Origin: Rhodamnia argentea
Lineage: Eukaryota > Streptophyta > Magnoliopsida > Myrtales > Myrtaceae
Direction: 5' to 3'
Assembly: GCF_020921035.1 (NCBI RefSeq)
Contig: NC_063155.1
Coordinates: forward strand, 9,657,001 to 9,721,000
Length of the DNA: 64,000 nt
Position 1 is the first letter of the stretch; every line of letters begins with the position of its first letter. The translations under genes were made by a program, and so were the position numbers. The notes beneath the pieces were generated by a model. That model saw only the letters and a program-made list of their open reading frames with translations, was not told where the DNA came from and did no database searches. Of this stretch, positions 40,341 through 52,800 are shown piece after piece.

Positions 40341-41956
40341 TTTATTTGAGGCACAACGTCCAACTTTCAAGTGAACAACTTCGATGAAATAATAGAAATT
40401 GATTTTTAAGTTTTTCATTGATTAAATTATACATAACGACTCTTCATAAATAGCTGAATTCTATTGTTTTGTGCCAAATAATACACATTGTTTTCCAATG
40501 CTGGTAAGACAAAATAAATTTACCAAAAATAAAAATTGCTCCATAAAGGCTAAACTTCAAGACCACCACGCCTGATATTATCTTGTTAAACTTAGTGTCA
40601 ATAAATAAAAAGAGAAAAGAAAAAAAAACATAGCCCAACATAAATATGTCTATCATGCCAATGGGTATTGCATAAATTTTAATGACGGTCTTGATTCATC
40701 AATTGACGAACAATGGACTAAGGGTGGACATAAGGGTCGAGTTAAAGGCAGCAATTAGGGACGTCCATGTCATCTCGCTGGTCTAAACGATTTCTTCTTG
40801 AAGGCGGATTTATAGTTTGATAAAAATTATAAACCATGAAAACGAAGATGAAGAAGTAGACATTGTTGTGGTTATGATTAGGTTTTTTTTTTTTTGTTGT
40901 CAAATACATACTGAAGTCAACAACTCTTTGTCATAAGTTGATTTTTTTAGAAAAGAGCAGAGAAATAAATGATAAGAAGAAAGTAGCATAAAGAACAAAA
41001 GAAAAGCAAATAAAAGCGTGGGGATTAATATGTCAAAACAATGTACTAAGGAGTGTTTTAACCTAGTGAGAGGAAAAAGACCCAATAAAAATTGCTCCAT
41101 AAATGGCTAAACTTCAAAACTACTCTGTTATTGAAAAAAAAAAAATAAATAACATACTCAAAAGTAGAAAAATAAAATTATGCATCACAAAGTATTAAAA
41201 GCGCATTTAACATGATATTTCTTCTAATTCCATAAGTTGATTGTCACTACCAAACAAAATTTTATTTTAGAAGTATTGTCATGCACGCCTAAGCTTTTAA
41301 ATATCTTCATTAAGGAATTATTACGTTTGATTTGCCAAAGAAAAAGTCATTATGGACCTCTAACACGGAATCTGCACTTTTGACGTGCTTCGATCAGTCA
41401 AATTTAGCAGCTCGTGCTTAATTTAACTGCTCAAAAGCGAAAGCTTTTGTACCCTCCTGTGAATAATTGATAGTACGTCGAAGCTGAATTAAAGCCATGT
41501 TCAATTAATTTTTTCAAAAGCACTAATTAATTAAAACCACACGAATCGCGGGTCTTAATTCCAGTACTTTTGTTTTATATGTTACGTCCAATAATTTTTT
41601 TTTATAGGTTGCGTACAGAGAACAATGACACGTGCCATTGATTTTTCAGTGAAAAAATGATTAAATTATGCCGAATATGTGTCCAGATTTTATTCATATG
41701 TCATGGATCGGAAGATCATGTTTTGGAAAAGTTTGTGTGTGTGTGTGTCTATATATATTATATATAGTGCATTTCGGCTGCTTTAGAGAAATCATTGATC
41801 ACAATAATCGGAAATAGGGCTAGGGAAAAGTTGGTCTAGCCAATGAGTAGTCAATTGCTGCATGATTTTGACCGAGGAAAAGTTTATAATGTGGCCCCGA
41901 ACCGCTCGACTCAACTGGATGGTATATGCTAAATAGATCCAAATCGATTCAAATCA
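40341..41956. other. Intergenic, nothing recognised
   Basis: AT-rich DNA. A short TG run followed by TATATA lies at 41736..41765. The phrase attgctccataa.ggctaaacttcaa occurs at 40537 and again at 41090, suggesting another small repeat pair. No gene. Confidence 0.4.
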
Positions 41957-41959
41957 AAA

Positions 41960-42312
41960 GTTCGTTTGTTTCGCGAAAAGCGAATGATTTGAATTTTTTT
42001 TTTTGGAATAAACGACCGCTTATATAGCTTACAAAAGCAAACGAACGAATATGTTTTTTATCGTTCACGAAAATATTCTCCGTTTGTTTCGCCGAAAGTG
42101 AACGATATAGAAATTATTTTCCTGAAAATGATTGGTCGTATCGCTTGAAATAACTGGGTAAGTGAAAGATATTTTTTTTATTATCGACGACAATCATATC
42201 TCAATTTTTTCATAAGCAATAAAAATATTTTATTTTGGTTCATTTTTTGTAAGAGAAATAAATAATTATTTTTAAATATATATTTCAAATCATTTATTTT
42301 TTATGAAATAAA
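41960..42312. mobile_element. Family C element with doubled left end
   Basis: A first left terminus starts at 41960 (ttcgtttgtttcgcgaaaag) and a second at about 42078 (ctccgtttgtttcgccgaaa). A single right terminus lies at 42280..42312 (caaatcatttattttttatg followed by aaataaacc). This looks like one family member inserted in, or duplicated within, another. Confidence 0.55.
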
Positions 42313-44742
42313 CCTAAGTCGATGTATTTTTCGTGAATTGTGGTGCGAAGAACCACTTCAAGGCAAAACCCTTGTGCAAGCAATCCTTTCCTTGATAGCT
42401 CCTCCAACCCCTTCTCTCTCTCCCTTTTTTTCAACTTCTTTTGTTTATTTCTAGGACATTATTATCTTTTTTTATTATAATAATAGTTATGTGGATGATG
42501 ATCTAATCTTCCCGTCTTTTGAGGTTAATGGCCTCATTAGCTTTTCTCCTTTCGGCACTAAAAGGGGTGTGTGTTCCCACCTGCGTGCGTATGTATAATT
42601 AAGGTGAAAAGACAGATCACGCTATATTTAATTTGTATACTTTATTATAACAATTAATTGTCACTTTTCTATAAATAAAAAAAAATCGCATGGATCGCAG
42701 CTACTGTGGAAAGCTAAATCCATGCAAATCAAAATGAAGCAAATAGAGAAGTAACTCTCTTCACCTGATCAAGGAACTCCTTTAATAGGTCTTACATATG
42801 TTTTTTTCTCGTATTTTCCATGTCATCGCCATGTCATCATGCATGACCGCTAATCATGATCGGTGTTAGAGCTCTACGTCGGAGCTTACACAAGTGAGGC
42901 TCGCCATTTGCAACCCTAGCTTTTAACTCATCAAACCGACTCCGATTATCACGTTTATATTAGCTAGGTTAGATGTTTGGCCATTTTAGTGAGAATTTTA
43001 TGTATCATGATAAATATATGTTGCCATCATTGTGTCGGTGCCCAAAAATAAACAAATTTCACGACATGCAGGCTTGGCAAATAATGATAAACAGAATTGG
43101 CAAGGAAAAAAAGAGAGACTAATTCGCCTCATATGGCTCCTCCCTTATGTGCATAATGAGAATAATTCATGGAATAGGAAAAGATTGAAATATTATCATT
43201 ATTGACTGAGTGGGGGGCTTGTGTTTTTACAAGAAATCTTTAGCCAACTTTCCTGCAAAAGATTTTTTTAATATCAAATGGGTTGATACTAGATTTAAAA
43301 AAAAAATGGTAACTTCAATAATTTCTTTATCCCCAACGCTCCTTAAATTCTAGGAATTCGTCACTCGAACCGTCTTCGATGGTTATATGGGTATCCAATA
43401 TACAAACAAGATGGATATTTGTTGGCCCAACCATTCTTCTTAGTTCTTGTCTCGATACGGAAGGAGTATAATTTATAACACAACAAAGTTTTCGTGTTGT
43501 TGATTTCTAGGCGTAAAATGAATAATGGGGAATACCAAAAATCGCTTTGTTCTTCAAAAGCACAAAAAATAAAGTAAAGGGGAAAATGGCGGTTGACTTT
43601 CGAGGAGGCAAGCTTTGGGCGTGGACCTCGGTATTCCAAGCGAATAGAACAATGTTAGTGGTCAAATTATAATCCCCAAAAAAAAAATTAACCACAGATT
43701 CTATCGCTATCATGCATGTGGAAAGAGCATCTAAGGTTAACTTGTAGCAGCTGTTCAACTTGTGTTTGAAGAGATGGTAGGAATCAAACCTAAGTCAGCA
43801 GCTAATTAAATCTCGTAATGTGTTGAGAATCTTGTCTTATGATGTGGTGATTGGTCTTGAATCTGTCTTAAGCAAGCACATGAAGAGCTCCTTGGAGTTT
43901 GAGAGACCCTCGTTCATTGAACATGCAAGAAGAGTTGTTAATTAGGGAGCGATCTCTATCTTTCCTTGCTTCCTGGATGATCTCCTACAATGATTGTCCG
44001 GGGGGTTTGTGCCTTCTTGAACTTCCCACCTCTTTCTACACTAGTTTAAGGAACGCGAGAAGGGACCGTCTTTTAGAACTAATTGGTTAATGAAATGGGG
44101 ACAGGCGACTAATTCTAGCGAACCCTTTTAATGTCGCTACGAAAGTCTCGCACTCGCTATAAAATGTTTGTATTTGAGCTGTAACTATTCCGTACCACCG
44201 GCGACCTCGAAAATTTGAGGTTGGTGATCCCGTTCTCCACAGTCTCCCCGAAGATGATACCAATCAATCGAGATGTTCGTCAACACGAGATATGATGCAA
44301 TTGGAAACACGGCGTGGGTCCTCTAGAGGTTCACTCATGACATAAATCAAATTCATGATTTCATGGAAGACGCGAGATCCTTTTGCGAGTAGGCTAGCCA
44401 TCGTTAGAACATATTGTCAATAGTATCATTAAATGAATCATCTTAACGAATTCCTCCATAATGTTTGTTAAATATATCTTATTAGAAACAATAGATTCAA
44501 ATTTCAAGATACTGACTATGCGAAACACGAGGGTAATTGTTGCAGTTGAAATTGCAAAAATTCGTTAATTAGTTGATTAACAAGTATGTCCGGGTTACTC
44601 GTTGACATGACCCTAATTAAACCTTATGTCTCATTCATTGGTTTCCCTTTGTTGCTCTCCTCCGGTGGAAACTTAGAATTCTAAATTTTTTTCCCCACAA
44701 GTGGAGTTATAAAGACAAATGCATAAGTATATCTCATGTTTT
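42313..44742. other. Intergenic, nothing recognised
   Basis: AT-rich single-copy-looking DNA with short unsupported frames (for example 43361..43758 minus and 43899..44090 plus). No domain or repeat match within the window. Confidence 0.4.
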
Positions 44743-45540
44743 TGGGCCCAATATTAAAAAAAAAAAACCTCCTCAAACTTTAACATTTATGATAATTATA
44801 TCCAAAACTTTTTTTTGGATCATACAAAACCTTCAACTTTTAATTTTGTCCCAATTCTACATGCCTAATACCAAAAAAACCTTCAACTTCATCATATGTC
44901 CCAATTATATCCAAAACTTTTTTTTTTGGTCAACTTTTACTTTTGTCTCAATTCTTCTACCATTAGCATTTCGTTCATAATCATCAATAGTTAATTCTAC
45001 GTGGCATTTTCATGTAATTAATTAATTACACCGCAGCAAAGTTGACATGAAAAAACTCTAAACTTCTCTTCTTTTGTTTGCTTCGGCTAGAAATTGTCGG
45101 GAGATACAGAGTCACTCAAGAAAGCCCATTTCGTATTCTCTTCGGCATTTAATAGCCCAAAAAATGGTTAGACATAGAGATATTTGGACAAACGATCTAA
45201 AGTCTCGCAATCCTTGAAGCTTATTGTTTCTAAATTTCAAAAATTCATTGGTAAGTTCGGTGAGAAAATTCGAGTTACGTAAGATTAACTAATGGTGATT
45301 ATGGACGAAAGGGTGATGGGGATGGAATTGGGATAAAGGTAAAAGTTAAGAGTTTTTTATGAGACAAAAGAAAGTTTTTAATATAATTAAGACATATGCT
45401 AAGTTCAAGATTTTTTTTATTAGATTGGTACAATTAGGACAAAAGTAAAAGTTGGGGTTTTTTATGAAAAAAAAAAAAAAGTTTGGATATGATTGTCACA
45501 AATGCTATAAAGTTGGAGGTTTTTTTAGGCATTAGACCCA
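44743..45540. mobile_element. Long-TIR hairpin element, family B
   Basis: The first roughly 70 bp (tgggcccaatattaaaaaaa, ctcctcaaactttaaca, ttatgataattatatccaaa) are the reverse complement of the last roughly 70 bp (ggatatgattgtcacaaatg, ctataaagttggaggttttt, ttaggcattagaccca). Pairing continues inward with interruptions (accttcaacttttaattttg against acaaaagtaaaagttggggt). The element is about 800 bp and non-coding. Its plan resembles family A, with alternating short phrases in both arms. Confidence 0.72.
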
Positions 45541-45559
45541 TTTTTTTTTATTCTTACAT

Positions 45560-46061
45560 AATTGTGTTCATTCCATAGGATTAGAAGAGATATGATAAGG
45601 ATTCGTAGAATTTCTCATATATAATATACTATTAGGTAACTTATTAGATATAGCACTGTGCGGGATAACGATAGTAATTATTTGGTGTGATCATAATAGA
45701 CTTTTCAGATTTGATAAAAGAAAAAAGAAAAAGAAAAAGAAAAAAAGGTGGCCGAAGGCGATATCGGGAGGTGGACCTTCATCGGGCCAGGCCATTTATA
45801 TTGGATGCATATCCATTTTCACGACACTAGACAAAAAACAATTGTAAAGAGAAAAATCCGAATATGACAGGACATGATATGGTCCGACCTCAAGCAATAT
45901 TCGACCAAAAAAAAAAAAATCTCATACAGTATAACAACAACAAAAAATACGTATCAATCGATACCGTTTCGTCGTCGTTAGAGTATTTGACTTGTGGAAT
46001 CAAAGTTACCATGTTTTATGCAAACGTGAATCGAAACGAATGATAAAATATGATCCTAAGT
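45560..46061. repeat. Diverged family F remnant
   Basis: gattagaagagatatgataa, ggattcgtag..tttctcatatataata here parallels gattagataggatatgataa, gaaattcatggattttgtca and tatataatct in the element at 39147. The right end, near tgataaaatatgatcctaag, is interrupted by a later insertion. Confidence 0.5.
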
Positions 46062-46299
46062 AGAGATGGCCGGTTGCGTGGAACCGCCGGTTCCGGTTCC
46101 AGGCCGGTTCCGGTTCGGAACCACCGATTCTTAGGTCCAATGGTTATTTTTCCCCGGGCCTCCTCCCTTTAAAAAAAAAAAATCGGGTTGGAACCGGAAT
46201 CGGCCCTTGAGAGCCGGTTCCTATTCCGATTCCGGGTTGGAACCGTGGGCCCGGTCAAAGGGCCAGTTCCGGGCCCACGGTTCATTTTGGCCATGTCTA
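46062..46299 (-). mobile_element. GGAACCGG-palindrome MITE (family E), with 9-bp target duplication
   Basis: The element is flanked by identical 9-mers atcctaagt at 46053..46061 and 46300..46308. Its ends agagatggcc and (inverted) agacatggcc form short TIRs. The body is packed with ccggttcc/ggaaccgg palindromes. On the minus strand it aligns with the copy at 56083 (gtgggcccggaactgg against gtggcccggaaccgg; tgaccgggcccac in both). A 9-bp duplication suggests Mutator-type transposition. Non-coding. Confidence 0.82.
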
Positions 46300-46308
46300 A
46301 TCCTAAGT

Positions 46309-47869
46309 GTTACCGCCCCCTTACTTTTCTCACTCCTCGGAAGCGACTCGAGTGCTGGGCCGAAGCAGCTGGGCCTACTTAGCATACCATGGCCGGCCCA
46401 AATTTTAATCGCCCGAGTCCATCTAAAGAAGCCCGACCGGCCCACTAGATTCTTTTGTTGGCCCCGTAAACTAGATTACGAGTTTTTTTCTTCTCAGAGA
46501 ATTAGATTAAGGCTTAAGCAGAGGTTAAAAAAGGAGAATATTCGAAATGTCAATATATAAGTAGTGAAATAAACTCTATGTGGCTAAGGAAATGTTTCTA
46601 AGAAAAGTTCGATAGTTATAAATCCCCACATGTAATGTTACAAATTTCATATTCTTGTTAAATGCGACTTTGTATTATTGGTGTTAATTGATTCTTGAAA
46701 GATACTAATGGTGCTTTTATTTCACTGAAAAATTCACGATAAAGGAAAATGGTTAATTTTCATTTATTTGATGGCTTAGGGAAAGTGATTCCTTTCTTGC
46801 TAAAGGGGAAAGTTGTTCTCGCTCAATATGAGCTTGTTATCTTCAATCCGTGGAAAACATTTTTCGTATACCCGATTAGTTTTTTGTCATCCAAACACTG
46901 GAAAGCTGGAAAATAATTTCCCGTTTCCTCCGAACAAACGGGTTCTAAATCTAATTCAAAATTTTGTTCGATGAGTTTATCAACCGTACTATACATATAT
47001 TCAGATTGGGCTGCTACTCAACCTTCCTCGTATGAATTCTTTGTTCAACCAGCTAATGGCTCCACACGTTATGCACACCAACGAACAAGAAACAGCTGTG
47101 AGCCACGAAAATAGCACACCCTATGATTGCCATAACCCGAATAAAAAACGCTACATAACAACCGAAAATGGATTGGCGCACCTAGTTTGGAATCGATTGA
47201 GCTTGATGTGGAACGACAATGATTCGGAATCCAAGTGCTTCCCCTCTAATCCTCTAACGCACAAATTATCTCACATCGAGGAATAACGCACCCATTACGC
47301 CTTTCGGCTGCAGGCCCTCTCATCACAGGCTTGGTCAAATTCAATCCACATTAGTTAGGCCCATATTTGATCGGTTAAGAATCTTTATATCTTATCTTGT
47401 TAAACCAATTTCGTTAAACGATACATATCAATCTCAATTAAGGTAAACCCACATTAGAAAAACTCTTATAAAAGCCCCTACGAAGGTGAAGGTGGGTTTT
47501 TTTTGGGACCCACGAGCCTTAGAGAATATACTTGACAAAATAATGACTACTGTCAGCAAAAAAAATCTCCTACTTTATATAGCTTTTTGTTTTTTTTTTT
47601 TTTGCGTCAAAATTTACTTTAGATAGTTGATTTTGAGTTATTTATACTTTAGTTAATGAAGCAGCCTTCCTAACTTCATCCTTTCAAATCGCCCTAGCTC
47701 GGAATTCTTACATGTGTTCTGGCTCAGATTTCTTTAAATCCAAAAGACACGTCCATTTTCGGATGTTCTCAACAGCAAACTTTCTCCAACTTAAATTCGA
47801 AAGTTCGGGGAAATTCGAAATATGAGCTTAAAGTAGAGTTTTTTCAAGAAAAGAAAAAAAAAAAAAGGG
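46309..47869. other. Intergenic, nothing recognised
   Basis: No supported gene. There is a possible diverged TIR element at about 46715..46950 (tttcactgaaaaattcacga against gaaaataatttcccgtttcc) and T- and A-runs near 47589 and 47852. Confidence 0.4.
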
Positions 47870-48408
47870 TCGACAGTAAATCTAAGTGACCAAACCACTC
47901 TCAAATATGGTCACGCGGGCATATTTTAAATTTTAATCCATGGTCGAGGGCATTTTCGTCCAAGATAATTTATTTTTTCTCTTTTTTCTTTCCTTTTGTT
48001 TTCCCCCTTTCTTCTGCTAATCATCTCCTTCGTTTTTTCTTTTTCTTTTTCTCACTTTCGACATCCGATCACACTCGACATCGCGAATTTGTCGACGAGC
48101 CTCTATATCGGCATCACTTATGATTGCTCCTCCATCCAACGGTAGCTCGACGAGCCGACAGCCGTTCTCTTTTCTCACTCTCGGATTTGACCACCGTATC
48201 TCCAAGCTCTCTCAATCATGGCCATAATCACCGTCTTCGAGCTGGTAGCTGCCATGGCCACTCTAGCTTCGAACTCGTGACGATGGCCATTCTCACTCTC
48301 TCTTCTCCTCAATTATAAAAAGTGAGCTCCATGTTTAAAGGTGAAATTAAAATGCTTTATGCAATTCATATATCCTTAAATTTCACGTGCTTCTGGATTT
48401 CAATTAGG

Positions 48409-48868
48409 GATAAGCAAAAGTACTAGACCGAACTAGCCGGTTCTCGCAGGAAGTAATCCGGTTCTCGATTTCTAAAAATTGATACCTATAAATATTGATT
48501 CGGATATCGATTCCAGGCATGGACCCACCCACTCGGACCGTAGGGGCCGTACCAATACCATTTAATATTACAAAACGAGAACCATAATTACTAATTGCTT
48601 ATTTTTCACGGTTTACTCTCAATCTCGTTGTAAAGTGAAAACTCTAACAGCCCCTTCCTTCACTCACGCCTTTCTCTCGCCCGCGACACTCACTCTCAAA
48701 CTCTTAGTCACGCTTCTCGCAGCCTCACTCACTCTCGCTCATGTCTCTCGAATCGATCCGGATAGTTCGGCCCATTTCACAAACCGGGAACCGACCCTTT
48801 TGATCCGGTTCCCAATTTCGTGGTGGGAATCCATTCACCTTGAAACGGTTCACCCTTGCTTCCAACTA
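48409..48868. repeat. Diverged family E-like remnant
   Basis: The segment starts agggataagcaaaagtacta and ends, inverted, in aaacggttcacccttgct. The interior shows accgaactagccggttctcg and gggaaccgacccttttgatc. It lies between the arms of the 48.0-49.4 kb inverted repeat. Confidence 0.4.
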
Positions 48869-49181
48869 GTAATACTGAACTTCAAATCATGTCAATTGAT
48901 ATCACAAGGATTTCAAATTAAGTTCTAGCAACCCAAAAAAAAAAGCGACTCCAAATTAACAAATTAACCGAATTAAATCGGCGTCTCCCGCGTACGTCTC
49001 ATTAATCCAAGATCTCAAACGAGTCCAGTGAAAAACTTCTTGCCACAGCTTCACGAGCTCGAAGCTAGAGTGGCCATATGGTCACAAGGTCGGAAACCCG
49101 GTGGCCATGGTCATGACCTCAGAGCTCAAGCAGGCATTGCCATGGTCGAGACTTCGGAGATGTCGGGTCAAGGCTTCGAGT

Positions 49182-49186
<5 letters not shown>

Positions 49187-49224
<38 letters not shown>
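49187..49224. repeat. (GA)n microsatellite
   Basis: About 19 GA units inside the right arm of the long inverted repeat. Confidence 0.95.
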
Positions 49225-49228
<4 letters not shown>

Positions 49229-49514
49229 TATCAGCGTCATTGAGCCAACACCGAACGGAGGTGCAGTTGTACGACTTCATGACGCCGAGCAAGATCGAAC
49301 ATCGGAAGTGGGAAAAAAAAGGAAAAAGACCAAAGAAGAAGATCAACAGAAGACAGAAAATGCCTCCTGGCGATGCATCTTTCTTTCCAGAGCTTTTCAC
49401 CCATCGATCCCCTTTCTTCTTCGTTTCACGGAAAGCTCCATACTGGTTTGCCAGACAAATTCGGACAGTCGAGAACTGGGTCAAAAGTAGAAGGTGACCC
49501 AGTTCTCGAACATT

Positions 49515-49715
49515 TTTAACGGAATATACTTTCAAGTTATTGATATCAGCAGACAGACGGTGTTAGGTTGGGTTTTCAATAGCTATTATAGACGATAATT
49601 TAACGGACTATACTTTAAAGTTATCGGTATCAGCAGACTGACGACGTTATATCGGATTTTCAATGGACATTATAGACGATACTCTTAACGGAATAAACTT
49701 TTGGGTTACCAGTGC
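49515..49715. repeat. 84/85-bp tandem repeat upstream of FIP37
   Basis: Units begin at 49517, 49601 and 49686 with taacgga.tatact-type starts. Units 1 and 2 share ttatag/ttatcg..atcagcagac.gacg, gggttttcaat/ggattttcaat and attatagacgat. The third unit is partial. It ends about 175 bp before the FIP37 start codon, so it is promoter-proximal. Confidence 0.85.
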
Positions 49716-49888
49716 GAGTTTAAACCCAAGCCTAATGGATTATATGGTGACGTGAAAAATGGATTAACGCAGGGGGCATGGAATTTTAGGATTTTCAGGG
49801 GATCATGCCCGGTGTAGACGGTGGGGTAAAGCACCCACCTTCAAAAGTGAATTGAAAATTCTCCTAGGGTTTTCTCTCCCCCAATTCC

Positions 49889-52800
49889 ATGGCTTCTAAC
49901 CATCTCGACGAGGTAAGTCGCTTCCGTTCCTCGCACGGGCACGTACGTAATGCAGATTCACCGGCGCAAACATTCTCATGGTTCGTTTCTCTCTGCAGGA
50001 CGACGATTTCGGTGGAGATATTCCTGTAACTCATGATGCTAGGCGTTCAGGTTTTCTTACCCCCGCATTGATTATGTCTTTCTGATGTTTACGCGACTTC
50101 GGTGGCGATTTATCTTGGCGATGCTGTTTCAGGCAATAAGAGGAGTTTCGGGGACATTGAGGACGATGAAGACGATATCTTTGGATCCAAGAAGGTACCT
50201 CTCTGTGTTTGGTGTACCCGAGCGTCGAGCACACACTCCATTTCCGTCCAATTTTAGCCTGGTTGTAGAAATGCGTGCTCATAATTTGTATGGCCGAGAG
50301 TGCCAGGCATAAATTTCAGTTCTTGGAGGCCTGTGTGTCTGCTGGTGGTCGGACAGTTTCGACACTTTAAGTTGTTGGCCAAATACAAGTACTTTAGTTT
50401 ACACTGGTCCAATTTGATCCTCTCAAAAAGAATGAAAGCAGGCGTGCTTGCATGAGCATGGGCATTGGGTCATGTGTTGTTTGTCAACTGTTGCTCCTTG
50501 CAAAAAATTTATCTTTGCAGTCTACTAGCTCTCTGGTTTGTTGGTTCTGTTCTGGGATACAGCCATTGAGACTTTTCCCATTGTTTCCTCACTCGAATAG
50601 TTAACTTAAAGGCCGTGTTATGGTTTTATTGCGGGTTATGTTATCTTCAAAATGTAGATTCTCAGCATCTTAAGCTATTTGACATAATTTGTGGAAGTTT
50701 ACATTTCCCCTGTTTTTTACTTGCAAATGATTTTTGAGTTTCATTTGCACTCAGGCCTTCGATTTTCAAAGTGCCCCTCTGTTTAACCATCACCTTTCTG
50801 CATCAAAATTTAATTTCTTTTTCTCGTTACAGGGTAAAACAAAAGCAGAAGAAAATGCTCCTGGTGCGGCTACGGGAATGATCTTGTCACTTCGTGAGAG
50901 GTAAATAAGCACTTTAATTCTTCTGTTTTTGTTTGGTGGTTTTGTACTTTTGGCATGCTTCCAACATGTATCTCAACCTATCTAGCTTGAGAATCTCATA
51001 AATTTCATATTTTCTTTTTTCAGTCTTCAGAACTGCAAGGAAACTCTTACAACATGCCAAGTATGTAATCTGCATTAGGTCTTCATCATCTCATCCTTTG
51101 CTGCATTTTTTTTTTCTAATTGTTGGTTCAACAATTGTCGTTGCAAGAATCATGTTTATTGTGAAGCTTTAACATTGATGAGGGCCGTGCTAGAGATGCT
51201 AAAATAAATTGAGGATTGTCTTTTCAATTGTAGGTTGCTCAATGTTCAAACTTGCTACACTTCCATGTGTGACATAATTTTCGCGAATAATCCCCATCTT
51301 CACGGCATCATCTTGGTTGCTGAGAATTTAGATGCTCTCTTTTCGGTTTGACCTCTTTCATTGTTTGAAGGCACTTGTTTGTGCCGTTGTGATGGTATAT
51401 TAAAAGAGTTATGGCATTTTCACTTGCCTGAGATATGACGGATTCTGCTTTTCTTGTATCTCAAGTTCCCATTATGGCTTAATGGTTGATGTCAATAGAG
51501 ATCTGGTCTTACTTAGCAGAATGTGAATGTTGCATGCGATTCAATCTATGACCTATTTATTTGTCTATTTGTTCATATCTGAAACTTTTTTGGTTGTTAA
51601 TACGGTTGGGTTTCCAGACAGAACTTGAAGCTGCAAAGTCTGAGATTGAGAAGTGGAATTCTTCATTCCGAAATGAGTCCTTCGTACCGTCTGGGACATC
51701 TCCTGGTTAGTTTCGTATTAATTCGGGTATTAATCTTTGGATTTGAACGTATGACACGAGCATGAGAGGGTTAGTTGACACTTATTCCTGTATATATTCT
51801 GATAGACTGACTTCTTCCTTGCAGAGCCCAAGATGATAATCAACTGTCTTCAGACGCTTAGATCTTCAGAAGAGGGATTGAGAGAGCAGGTTGGTTCTCA
51901 GTATGCTTCTCTTTCCCTTTCTTCGATTTGGCACTCAAAAAGTTGCTTGTTATTTACTGATTCAATTTTTCTTTATTAGCTGGAAAAGGCTAAGAAAAAG
52001 GAGGCTGCTTTCATAGTAACATTCGCAAAACGGGAGCAGGAGATAGCTGAGTTAAAGGTGAATCTTTTATTGTGGATGTGGAGATTGTTAGAACAGTTTG
52101 TACGTGTGGTGCTGTTTTATCCTATGTCACTTTGTTTGGTGTTTCATCGACTATATAGGCACTTAATTGATGAGGAGATGAAAACAAAATGCATATGATT
52201 CTGACTGCATTGATACTCCAGTTACCAAGATCGATTGTTTTGATTATCTTTTGCCTCCTTGGTTGTTCTGAGTGCGGATTCTGTAGTAATTATTTTAATC
52301 TATCAAGGGATATTTCTCATAATTTCTCTTAAGGTACTTTAGGGCATAGCAAAAGGTACTAGACTTTTGGCAGCAAAAAAAGAGAGTTTTTCCACAAAAG
52401 GAATAGAAAGAATAAACAGGAACAATACACTGATAGAAGAAAAAGGATAATCACTTCTGGGATAGTATATAATGGCCACCTTCACAATAGTCAGCTGGGA
52501 TCTTTTGATGTTTGCTCATCACCTGCTAGCTGTTTAAAATTGCTTCCCATGTGTAATATTTATCCTGCATTTTTTCCAACTCAAAATTTCCCTTTTATTT
52601 CAGTCTGCTGTTCGAGACTTAAAAGCACAACTCAAGCCACCATCTATGCAGGTAAAGCAGGATATATCTTGCTTCTTGAAATATGTTTCTATTGTATGGT
52701 AACAACTGAATGCATATGAAACCTCAATTACCGTGTATCTTGTGTATGATTTTTCTGAGAGTGAAGTCTATCCTTTTGAAGATAATGCTTTAATTATTGC

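Larger units (their letters stand above)
48010..49400. repeat. Long imperfect inverted repeat (arms about 270-350 bp)
   Basis: Arm 1 (about 48010..48275) and arm 2 (about 49050..49400) are inverted copies. The clearest pair is ggccactctagcttcgaact near 48256 against cgagctcgaagctagagtgg near 49059. Also pairing are the frames encoding SKVRKRKRK (minus, near 48030) and SEVGKKRKK (plus, near 49300). A (GA)n run sits in arm 2. The roughly 780-bp centre contains a separate family E-like remnant. This is the plan of a long-TIR transposon or an inverted duplication; no transposase is visible. Confidence 0.7.

Noticed and set aside
46188-46560. Frames across the GGAACCGG element at 46 kb
   Set aside because: Palindromic low-complexity sequence lacking stops; it is a MITE.
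34603-49888. LTR retrotransposon or other autonomous element in the 15-kb gene-poor stretch
   Set aside because: I found no long direct terminal repeats and no reverse transcriptase, integrase or transposase-like translation; the content is small non-autonomous elements.
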